Source: Brachionus koreanus (taxonomy: Eukaryota; Rotifera; Eurotatoria; Ploima; Brachionidae). Taken from it: DNA of 15,246 nt. A program made the translations under genes and the position numbers. The notes under the pieces are model-generated. The model did no database searches. It had not been told where the DNA came from and saw only the letters and a list, made by a program, of their open reading frames with translations. Positions 1-8,200 of this stretch are shown here, one piece after another. The DNA lies in NCBI GenBank assembly GCA_016987375.1, contig PJRA01000198.1:1367676-1382921 (forward strand). The letters run 5' to 3'. The stretch's first letter is position 1; each line of letters opens with the position of its first letter.

Positions 1-155
1 TCATTAGCAGACTTTGACTTTAGGTGCAACTAAGTATGTTGCAGTTTGTTGCACTTATAGAACTAATCATAAGCCTTCCGAAAAAAAGTTATTAGATTTT
101 TTGCATTTTTTTTGTTATAATTGTTTGAATTGTTTCACAAATTTCACAAAACCTT

Positions 156-232
156 CAAATTATAAATATGCAAGATTTATAAATTTACCTATTCATACAA
201 TAAACTGTCAAATTGGATATGCAATTTGTATA
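156..232 (+). repeat. Left arm of an inverted repeat (partner 724-800)
   Basis: This stretch matches the reverse complement of 724-800 at roughly 67 of 77 positions by hand alignment, including an uninterrupted 31-base core (AATATGCAAG...CTATTCA). The two arms are about 490 bp apart and enclose a decayed integrase-type coding remnant. They could be terminal inverted repeats of a DNA transposon, or two copies of one element in opposite orientation. No clear target-site duplication was found, so the element boundaries are uncertain. Confidence 0.75.
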
Positions 233-246
233 GACAGAGGAAAGTA

Positions 247-540
247 AGTAATGAAGGAGAATTTTATGAGATAGTTACGGAATTATTAAAAGATACTATA
301 CGTGCTTGTGATTTGGAAATGTATCATGGCCCATTAAATTTTGATTATTCAACTATTACCAATAAGATTTCATTAATGTAAGCTGCAAAAACAACTAATC
401 AAAGAAATTTGGATTTGAAAGAAATCGCGATTCATTGCCAATGTAATGTCACTCGTACCGGTAAAAAATGTAAATGTTTTAGTACAGGTATCAAATTTAA
501 TTCATATTGTCAAATTAAATCAGTAAATAAATGTTGTAAA
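247..540 (+). pseudogene. Decayed cysteine-rich C-terminal tail of a transposon integrase-like protein
   Basis: In one forward frame from about 247 the translation runs SNEGEFYEIVTELLKD..., then ISLM, a stop at 379-381, then resumes in the same frame with a cysteine-rich block (CQC ... KCKCF ... NSYC ... CCKNK) up to about 540. This order, an ISL-type motif followed by CxC...CxCF...CNSxCH...CxNK, is how the tails of many invertebrate transposon and KRAB-A-domain-2-like integrase proteins end. Several expected cysteines are replaced (for example K-F-N-S where K-C-N-S is usual), and the in-frame stop shows decay. The catalytic integrase core is not visible upstream. The family assignment rests on motif memory only; which superfamily it belongs to is not settled. 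Confidence 0.45.
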
Positions 541-723
541 AATAAAAATTTTTATTTAATATTATCTTTAATTGACTTTTTATTAAAATTCGTTTATAAA
601 TAAAATAATCATTGATTTTATAAATCATTTATAACAAATTTGTGAATTGTATACATGATACAACATAAAACAATTTGTAAAATAACAAATGAATTTATAA
701 ATTAACAGGTAATTTTATCAATA

Positions 724-800
724 TATATAAAATCTATATCCAATTTGACAATTTACAATTTGAATAGGTAAATTTATAAATCTTGCATATTCATAATTTG
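724..800 (-). repeat. Right arm of an inverted repeat (partner 156-232)
   Basis: This is the reverse-complement partner of 156-232, about 87% identical by eye. It lies directly before the retrotransposon remnant that becomes recognisable from about 805, so the two transposon fragments abut here. The AT-rich stretch 600-723 between the integrase remnant and this arm has no other feature I can support. Confidence 0.75.
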
Positions 801-804
801 GATA

Positions 805-1235
805 TAACATATATAAACATAGTTTTAACTTATGGGTTTGAGAATATGAACATAAATACGAGCTCACTGAATGATATAAAAATAACAGAGAGTAACATAG
901 TCAAAGGACTACTAACTATACCAAGGAGATGTTGTACAACAAGTTTATTCTTGTCATTGAATATCATGCCTACCGATTACATCATCAAAAACATTAAGGT
1001 TGACTTTTTCAATCGATTAATTGAAAATGAACTCACTAAGAAGATAATGATTGAGCTGGCAAAAATACCTATTCCGAATGACTTCATTAGCGAAATCCTG
1101 GAACTTACCAGAGAATTGGAAGAGGAAAACATGTCACTACAGGACAAATACAAACTTGTTAAGCTGAATAACACTACTGAATACTGTTCAAATCAAAAAA
1201 AAGATGTCAAAGTCCAAAAGCTCAGAGATATATAA
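805..1235 (+). pseudogene. 5'-truncated 3' end of a non-LTR retrotransposon ORF (after the reverse transcriptase)
   Basis: The open frame reads YINIVLTYGFENMN, then LNDIKITESNIVKGLLTIPRRCCTT..., and ends at a stop at 1233-1235. This corresponds to the region just after the reverse-transcriptase fingers and palm in LINE proteins, where 'VL.YG.E...' is followed by '...E..I.K..L.IP.R..TT'. Only about 140 codons are present and the polymerase core is absent, as expected of a 5'-truncated insertion. An open frame extends a little upstream (ATG at 783), but that part overlaps the inverted repeat and is unlikely to belong to the ORF. It is followed by a 3' tail ending in a TAA repeat. The clade is not assigned. 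Confidence 0.6.
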
Positions 1236-1500
1236 AAGACAGGGAGTAAAGATAACATTTCGGGTTTAATATTCCAGATTTGTAGATTTGATGTAGCTTA
1301 GTTTTCATATCCTATAGTCTCTTATCAATTAAAAGTCAAACATTTTTTTTTTTTAGGAATGACTTTTTTTGTACCTTTTATACTAAATTTTGTATTTTTA
1401 TTTTTTTTACACAGTGCCCCTTATTTGACGGGTCACTGACCAAGTGGTCGGCGATCGGCCTTAGCTTAGAATTACTAATAATAATAATAATATAAATAAA
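1236..1500 (+). mobile_element. 3' untranslated tail of the retrotransposon, ending in a (TAA)n microsatellite
   Basis: Downstream of the ORF stop is an AT-rich stretch, then a locally GC-rich segment (about 1414-1465, containing ACGGGTCACTGACC and GGTCGGCGATCGGCC), then TAA repeats at about 1475-1492 and ATAAATAAA. A structured GC-rich segment followed by a short tandem repeat is the usual 3' end of several non-LTR retrotransposon clades. It lies in the correct order and orientation after the ORF remnant. The exact end is not defined because no target-site duplication was identified. Confidence 0.5.
1475..1492. repeat. (TAA)n microsatellite
   Basis: About five to six tandem TAA/ATA units lie at the end of the retrotransposon-like tail. 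This is consistent with the simple-repeat terminus of a LINE. Confidence 0.85.
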
Positions 1501-1635
1501 GTTGTTTTTAGCTGCATTTGACAGCTTTCGAACTTATTCTTTTAATGTAATAAGAGCGATTCCGGTCAGGCAAACATTTTACATTGAACATAAAAAAACG
1601 CAAAATTTTTTCACTTCTAGTACATTTCTAAACGG

Positions 1636-1766
1636 TCATTAAAAGATCTTATGAGGACGATATTCAATCAAATACACAATGATTAGTTGGAGCAACTGAT
1701 TTACAAATAGTTCAACCTTATAAAACAATCGATGAATTTCAAAAGCATCTTGTATACATCTTGTAA
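1636..1766 (+). pseudogene. Decayed coding-like fragment, unidentified
   Basis: One forward frame reads VIKRSYEDDIQ..., a single TGA stop at about 1678, then LVGATDLQIVQPYKTIDEF and on to QKHLVYIL. It ends at a TAA that is itself part of a good-looking splice donor (TTG|GTAAGTAA-like context, 1760-1770). An acceptor-like TTCTAG lies at about 1615-1620. The residue mix looks protein-like against very AT-rich surroundings, but I do not recognise the family. It may be a scrap of a transposase or of a degraded exon. Confidence 0.25.
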
Positions 1767-2075
1767 GTAATTCTGTAAAAAGGGAATTTTCTAAAACTTA
1801 TTTTGTTATATTGCTTTTAATTCTTCAAAAATCAAAGATTTTGATTAACTTTAGAATTTTAAAATTCTAATTTTTAAAGAATATTCTCAATCTCAGTCAT
1901 AGTCTTATTAATATAATACTTTTAATTTTATATCATTTTTCGGAAGTTAAATTTTGCGCTATTTAACAATTTTTTTTCTAAAAATTAAAAATCCTATTTG
2001 TACATTTTAATCAACTATCTGAACAATTTTTTCATTGATATTTAGTTTTAATTTTTAATTCTCAAGATTAATCAG

Positions 2076-2210
2076 CAGGCTAGTGCCCATGTCAATAATG
2101 GCTGATTAATGTCAATAACACCTCATTTATTTAATTAAATAGAAAAGTTATCATTACAAATTTAAAAAAAATAAAAATAAAAAAAAAATTATCTAAAAAA
2201 GTAAGACATC
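2076..2210 (+). repeat. Dispersed repeat, copy A (copy B at 11926-12033)
   Basis: It starts GCAGGCTAGTG and shares a near-identical core, ACACCTCATTTATTTAATTA, with 11926-12033, followed in both by AAAGT, TCATTA, an A-rich run with TAAAAATAAAA, and CTATTTAAAAAAGTAA-like sequence. Copy A carries an extra internal segment in which GTCAATAA is duplicated. The orientation is the same in both copies. This is probably the 3' end of a short retroelement or a non-autonomous transposon. Confidence 0.7.
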
Positions 2211-2954
2211 GAATAATAATCATAACCTCATTTACAAACCTTTAACATGGCGAATATTTTTTTCATCTAATACAACCATTGTAAAAAAACAAATTATTTT
2301 ACAAATATATTCGTGAATAAAAATTATGATTAAATTTACATAAACAAATACAACTAAAATAAAAGAATTATTTGTGAAAATTTTTGTATATTAGAAGTCT
2401 TTTATTTAAACTAAAATTGTATTGCAAAAACTAAATAACTCCGGCTTTTTAATTTAAGAACTTTTGATTTTATTTTTAAACTATGAAGCGAATGTTTCCG
2501 GTCTAAAAATTTTTAATATGCTGTAGAGGGACAAAAAGAGTGTAAGAAAGTGTAATCTTAGAAAATTTTTGAGTTGGGGATTTACTCCAGAGACTCTTAA
2601 AGACTAACACTCTTAATTTTGTTTAATTATATTGATTAAACCAAAAGAAATAACAAAAAAAATTGATTAAATTTTTAGATTCCTTAAAGAAATTTGTACG
2701 AGAAAACTTTTTTTCCAGGAAAAAAAATATCAATATCTCTTTTATTGAAATAAAATGAAAGACTCCCGTCTAAAAATGTCCTAAAACACTGATTATAAAG
2801 CATTAAATTGATCTAATTTGCATACATTCTAAATAAGTATGTTTTTTCGTGATAAAAATGTAAATTGTACAATTAGATAAATTTAATCTTTAATCTTAAA
2901 TTTTCAAGCATTTTTAAATTACTTTATTTTAAATTTTTGTTGATATACTAAATA

Positions 2955-3040
2955 ACAAACATTAGCAAGGGGGCTGAACAGAAGGCTTTTGTCGTTGGGG
3001 CAAGTCCCGGAAAATTCCTAAATTTAACTTTCTAATAAAA
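2955..3040 (+). repeat. Retrotransposon-tail-like segment (related to 11784-11880)
   Basis: The segment GGGGGCTGAACAGAAGGC, then a GC-rich stretch, then AAATTCCTAAATTTAA and TCTAATAAA, parallels AAGGGACTGAAAAGAAGGC ... AATCCCTCAAATTAATG ... TTAAATAAA at 11784-11880. The order (purine block, small GC-rich structured block, A-rich tail) resembles LINE 3' ends. The match is partial and the call is tentative. It sits just downstream of the GLUT gene's apparent end, on the opposite strand. Confidence 0.4.
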
Positions 3041-3094
3041 ATTCTAAATCAACACATTCAAATTTATAAGAATATAAAAGACATATTAAATAAT

Positions 3095-3100
3095 TTTATT
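3095..3100 (-). promoter_or_regulatory. Possible poly(A) signal for the short GLUT transcript
   Basis: AATAAA on the minus strand begins 24 nt after the TAG that would end the putative 24-nt last GLUT exon. In DNA this AT-rich the hexamer is common, so it supports the short ending only weakly. Confidence 0.3.
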
Positions 3101-3123
3101 AATAAAAAATATATATTTTAAAG

Positions 3124-4602
3124 CTAAATTTCTATTATATTAGACTTCTTAGGAAAGATTTTTTTTTGAAGTTGCCCGAACCCAAAATTTACAAAGTAAG
3201 AAATTTCCAAATTGTCAAATAAAAAAATAGAACTTACAAATAATCTTGATAGACCAATTCCGAATGATGCAATACATAAGCCAACCATACCTATCAATAG
3301 CAATGACTTTCTTCCAGCTTTCTCAATTATAACCGTGCATGTCAAAGTCATAATAACTTGAACTAAACCTAGTAAAATAGTGGCATAAAGAGGCCATTGA
3401 CCTTCAAGGCCAATTTTAGAAAATATTCTCGTAGAATAAAAAATAACCTTAGATAAACAATGGATTTAAATTTAAAAATTTTGTTTGTTTTTTTACTGCA
3501 TTTATTCCTGAAAATTGTTGAGCTATGTGCACGCAAACAGCAATTATTAACGGATGTCTAAGAGATGGCTTAATGAAGACATCATGCCATCTGACTTGCT
3601 TGCGACTAAGCATTTCAACTCTTTCCACTTCTAAAACGTGAATTTCATTATTCACTAGATCAGTGTCATGATTTCTAAGCTTCATTAGAGCTAAACATGA
3701 ACAAAAATTAAATAAAAATATTTTTTCAAAATTAAATTACTTCGAAACGCATTTTCCTTGTCATGTTTTCTAATGTACAAGTATTTTGGACTTTCAACAG
3801 CAAAAAACAAGCCAATATGAGACAAAGCAATTATTATCATTATGCTAACTAAAATGGGCCATCTTTGCTCTGTTCCAAGAATCTCCTTGATACCAAATAC
3901 ATTTGTTACAAAGATGCCAAAAACTATAATCAATTGATTGAGTGTTCCAGCAAGTCCTCTTAAATTTTGAGGTGCAACTTCGGTAAGATAAAGTGGAAGA
4001 ATACCAGTGAATAGGCCACAGAAAAGTCCGCAGATGAATCTAGCCACTATCAATGTTTCATATTGCGAAGTAAATTTAGAAATTATGTTCAATACAAAGC
4101 AAATAATAACTAAAATATTGGTCATTAGCAGACCGTTTTTTCTTCCAAATCTGTCAGCCACAAAGCCGGATATTATGCCGCCAAAAGCAGCACCCAAAGG
4201 CAACAAACCATTTGTTATCGACCACAAAAAATCAAATCTTGCTTCACTCATTGGTATGCCTTCTCTTTCTTTATATGTTTGATTAAAAAAGTCTTTTATT
4301 ACCTTTAATTTTTAATTAAAAATTTTTGAAAAAAATTATATTATTTTTTTTCAATTACATAAAAGGGAGTATTGAAGATTCCAATATTCCAACCAACCTG
4401 AAACGCAGAGCCTATGACTGCCACTGTTAGACAAAAGGTCAAATAAAATGTTGCTTCCTAAATGTATTTTTCGATTTAGAAAAAAAAATCTAAAATTATA
4501 AGTTTTTTTTACGCCATTTAAATTTTTTTTTTGCTCTTGATCGTTTTCTATCTTTGAGTGAGAATCCATTTTTTTTAGTGGTTTTTTCACATCGGTATTC
4601 AT
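3124..4602 (-). CDS. Facilitative sugar transporter, GLUT/SLC2 family; TM1-TM9 only
   Basis: Exons (minus): 4602-4513, 4457-4359, 4302-3741, 3690-3497, 3447-3238, joined by GT-AG introns of 55, 56, 50 and 49 nt with matching phases. They give 385 residues. TM1 has FQVGWNIGIFN. The TM2-3 loop has DRFGRK (113-118). TM4 starts ARFICGLFCG, and the E..P..LRG motif follows at 171-179. The loop after TM6 has ESPKYL (233 on). TM7 has QQFSGINA at the end of exon 4 and IFYS at the start of exon 5. The second-half EKAGRK motif lies at 357-362, then TM9. The family moves hexoses down their gradient at the plasma membrane. Known GLUTs have 12 helices and about 490 residues; here TM10-12 are missing. After the last sure exon, a possible 24-nt exon (3147-3124, phase-compatible) would add KSNIIEI and stop. 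The classical QLS motif is QFS and PESPR is VESPK, so sugar specificity is open. Start chosen: the first in-frame ATG, giving a hydrophilic 30-residue cytoplasmic tail. Confidence 0.88.
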
Positions 4603-5257
4603 TTTTATTGTGAAAATCTGAAAATCAAACTATTTAGAGAACAAAAAAAATTACAGAAATCAGAGATCAATATTTTTAGGTTTGTAGAATAAATACTCAA
4701 TTTATTTTTTTCAGTGTTTTTCATAATAACCTAGCCTATTTTAGTGTATTAGTTTAAAATTAAAAGAAATTTTTTTTAAATTTTTTAGTATGTTTTTAAA
4801 ACATATTTATTTAAAATGTCTTTTTTTAATACTAAAATATCAACCAAATTTTGACTTTTTGCCTAAAAGACAATGCAGAGTTGTTTAGGTTGCCATTTAG
4901 AGTGATATTTAAATGTTTAAATTTATTAACAACCCTAATGCCAAGATTTAGGGTGTATTAAAAATAAAATATTTTCACAATTTGAAAAAGTTTTAGTTTG
5001 AAACTGCTAAAAAAAATTACTTTTTCAAAAATATTGCCGATATTTTATAGTATTTTATAGTTTGGTAGTCATTTCAACCAGTCGCTTTTTTAAGCCATCA
5101 CAAAGTGGTCAAGTGAAGCCATTTGTGAAAAAAGTCTGAAACAAACATAATAATTTTTCCGAATTCTTCTAATTTTAAAAATAAACTTATAAATTCAAGA
5201 ATACTTTTAACTATTTAAAAAAATAGTAAAATTTAAAGAAATAAATTTTTTCATATT
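4603..5257. other. Intergenic region between TTLL12 (3' end) and GLUT (5' end)
   Basis: About 650 nt of AT-rich sequence with no gene. It should hold the GLUT promoter or leader. A TTTTCAG at minus positions 4624-4618, 15 nt before the GLUT ATG, could be a spliced-leader or 5' UTR acceptor. A less AT-rich patch at about 5060-5140 (with AACCAGTCGC and AAGTGGTCAAGTG) has no recognisable coding content. The short direct repeat TATTTTATAG occurs twice near 5041-5060. Confidence 0.5.
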
Positions 5258-5263
5258 TTTATT
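5258..5263 (-). promoter_or_regulatory. Poly(A) signal AATAAA directly after the TTLL12 stop
   Basis: On the minus strand the TTLL12 stop TAA (5266-5264) is followed without a gap by AATAAA. This implies a 3' UTR of only a few tens of nucleotides. Similar placements are seen for ALKBH6 and the LRR gene in this window. Confidence 0.45.
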
Positions 5264-8200
5264 TTAAATTTTGGTAACATTTGTGTTCTCCCAAGAGTCT
5301 AAAAACAAAGCATTGAAAATATCATTGAAAAAATTCGGATGATGTTTGCATGCTCGGGTGCAATCAGGCATGAAGTTAACTTCACATAGCATTGGCTGTA
5401 TGAACTTAGTGCCTTGGTCATTTTGCTTCCAGTCCAACATTAAATCAACTGCATACATGGCTCTGGACTGGTAATTGTGAGCTATGCCTTTTGGTGGTAA
5501 TTGTTGGCTGGCGCTTTCAAAAACTTGTCTTATCATCTTGAAAATTTTTTCCTTTTGACATGAACTAAATAGAAAATGTTCACATTAACTGGTAAATTTC
5601 TATTACCTGAATAGAATTCCATTTAAAATCAGAATTTTGCTCTTCGAACAATTTGATGAACTCGTCACAATTGATCTAAATTTTTAAAATTGAAAAAATT
5701 TTCCAAAAAAAAAAAAAAACTAACTTGTTTTAAATTCACATTTTGTTTGTAGTTCATAACTGTAAAATGTTTTTCATAATCTTCCAAATTTTCCAGTGAA
5801 TAAGGTCTAAGATTTAAACAAACATATGTGATTTAAAAAATTTTAACAATTAAGAATTGAATAGAGTAATTTATTTATTTGTTTTTCTGTACGAAACTTA
5901 ACCTCATTCTAATTAAAATTTATAGAGCATATTTTTAAAAGAAAACATTCAGTGTTAAAATTTAATTTTTATATCTGCAAATTTCTATAAAAATTTATGC
6001 ATGTAGAATTATCCACAATACTTGGTAATGGTTTAAAATTTTAAGAATCATTCTGTAAAATGTATCAGCCGAAGCACAGTTTATAGCACTCAAAATTCAG
6101 AGAATCCAAAAACTCTGTATGTATGCAAAATGATGATGTGAAAATCCTATACAAATTGAACAATAATGCTTCCTTATTCAATTGATTATAATTTAAGGCT
6201 CATTAATTTCGAAATTAAGAACTAATTCAGTTAAACAACGCTTTTTTTAATCTTCCAAATAATGAAACTGTTCAAAGGAAAATTAAAGAGTATTAAGAGG
6301 CATCCAAATGTATAAATAGAACCTTGTTCTTTGTTTAGTCACTATGAAAAATGAATGTTTAATTCCAAAAGAAAAATGAAAATAATTATAAATTTTTAAA
6401 TTTTCATATTTTTAGATTCTTTGTTCAATAGTTCTGAAAATCTTTAATTTTAATTTTTTTACCAAATAATTTGGGAGAGTTTATCTCTGAAATAATGGCC
6501 AACAAATAAATTATCAATTTTAATTATAAAAATCAATTTATCAACTGAATAAAAGATCAACAGTATATTTTGTCAACAATTTTATTAAAAAAAAATACAA
6601 TTTGTAAGCAAAAAAATGTGAAAAAAATAAAAAAGAAGTTTTCGGGACATTTCAAGCAATTTCACACCTATTCTTGAGTAAAAACCTTGATCATTATTAA
6701 AAGTAAACCTTTTACGGGATATAATTCAAAAATTAGAATCTACTTCCAATATTCAAAATCTTAATAAGTTGATAACTAATACTCTATTGATCTTTATTAG
6801 TTTATTTAATTATTAGTTGACTATGTGTACTCTTTAATTTTTATTTTTATTTTTTGTTGATAAATTGTACTATTGATAAGAAAAAATCGTTGATAAATTT
6901 GTCTGTTGATATTATATTTGTTGACAAATTAATTTTGCCCGAAATAATGCACAAAAAATGTAGAAATATGAAAATTAAAAAATGTAAAATTATTTTTTTT
7001 GTGCTTTTAACACAGAATTTTTGGTTCTGCTAAATTTAATACAATATAACAGAACAAAATTTCAAAAATTTCTTAAAACTTTTTTTTGTAAGTTAAAAGC
7101 AAGTTTTTTAAATGTAAAATGCAAAATGGGACAACATTAAAAATTGCACAATTATTAAAAATCTGGTGAAACCCTGCAAATTTAGCATATTTTAAATTTA
7201 GACAAATTTGCTTTAGTGCATTTTGCAGAGATTTTGCACATCATTAGTAGAGCTTGGTGGCCGGCCACCACACGGTAAAAATTTAGTAAGATGTTTAAAA
7301 AGATTTATAGGCATTAAGAGTTATATTTTTATTTATCTTATATTTTATGTTAGGTAATTTTTGATAATAATGTTTTACATATTTTTTAAAAATCTTTTAT
7401 TTATATATAATTTATTTATTTAGACATTTAATAACTAAATTTTTTTAATTTGATCAAAGTTTGAAATTAAATCTATTAATAGTATACATTGGATAGATTT
7501 TAAATTCGAATTTTTGATTTTTTATTTTAAAAAATAAACTTAAAAAAATTGATGAAAATATTTAAAACATTATTATCAAAAATTATCTAAAATAAAATAT
7601 AAGGTAAATAAAAATATAACTATTAATGTCTTTTTAAACATCTAGCTAAATTTTTATTTTGGACGGTGTGATGGCCGGCCAACGGTCTTCTAAAATATTG
7701 CCGGCCATTTTTCGGTCGCTCTTTTTGTTGGCCGCTGCTTCGCCGACCAACTAGAGTTTTTTAACTTATCCTTATCCGAGAGTTGACATTTATTTGAATT
7801 TAAAATTTTTGTTTTTCAATTATTTGTTTACAATAACTAAATTTTTTTCTTTTTTTTTTAATTTAAATTGAATATAAAATCATTTATCTAGATTTTTTTC
7901 ATTTAGTGAATGATTCTAATTAAAGAAAATTTCAATCTTTCAAATTTTAATTAAATTAGAAATCATTTTTAAAGATTTACTTGTTGGCGAATCTGAGCCA
8001 AAAAACATTGTATGTGTAAATGACCAATGGTTTAATAGACCTCACCAAAACAACATATCTTACATCAAATTTAACTTTTCCACCAATTTCATGCCGATAA
8101 AACAAAACAGGATCTGTTATATATTTGCATGCTATCTAAAAACTAGATTAAAATTTTTAAATTAACTTTTATTTTTAATACTTTGGGACCAGTTTCTTGA

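Larger units (their letters stand above)
1501..3120. other. Non-coding AT-rich region between transposon debris and the GLUT gene
   Basis: No intact gene was found on either strand. It contains a coding-like scrap at 1636-1766, a perfect 20-bp palindrome (TTAGAATTTTAAAATTCTAA) near 1851-1870, a dispersed repeat at 2076-2210, and retrotransposon-tail-like sequence around 2955-3040. I looked on the minus strand for the missing GLUT exons (TM10-12, GPGPIPW and PETKG motifs) and did not find them. The stretch 2521-2640 has more G and C than its surroundings but no recognisable coding content. Confidence 0.6.
5807..7980 (-). other. Large TTLL12 intron 6, filled with repeats
   Basis: The intron is bounded by donor AACAA|GTAAAT and acceptor AAATCTTAG|ACC, with phase 2 preserved across it. 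It is 2174 nt, against about 50 nt for most introns here. It contains a diverged repeat (5928-6060, second copy in intron 4), a zone of opposed GTTGATAAATT/AATTTATCAAC motifs (6500-6935), a small hairpin (about 7172-7210) and a foldback element (7253-7751). No coding sequence was seen on either strand. Confidence 0.85.

Noticed and set aside
14..247. Open frame of 77 codons with several cysteines at the left edge
   Set aside because: It overlaps the left arm of the inverted repeat, has no recognisable motif, and is in a different frame from the integrase-type remnant that follows. Probably chance.
977..1174. Minus-strand open frame opposite the retrotransposon remnant
   Set aside because: Low-complexity Ser/Leu/Ile shadow of the plus-strand LINE-like frame, which has recognisable motifs.
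2481..2503. Minus-strand PETFAS followed by a stop, resembling the GLUT C-terminal PETKG motif
   Set aside because: Only three residues match, the context upstream is non-coding, and no TM10-12 sequence leads into it. I treat it as coincidence.
4007..4282. Plus-strand open frame across the GLUT gene
   Set aside because: Antisense shadow of GLUT exon 3, which is conserved across its length.
5552..5565. Acceptor CTATTTAG for the last TTLL12 exon
   Set aside because: It would put the exon out of frame; the acceptor CAAAAG at 5552 keeps phase 0 and gives the conserved SIQ-EKIF junction.
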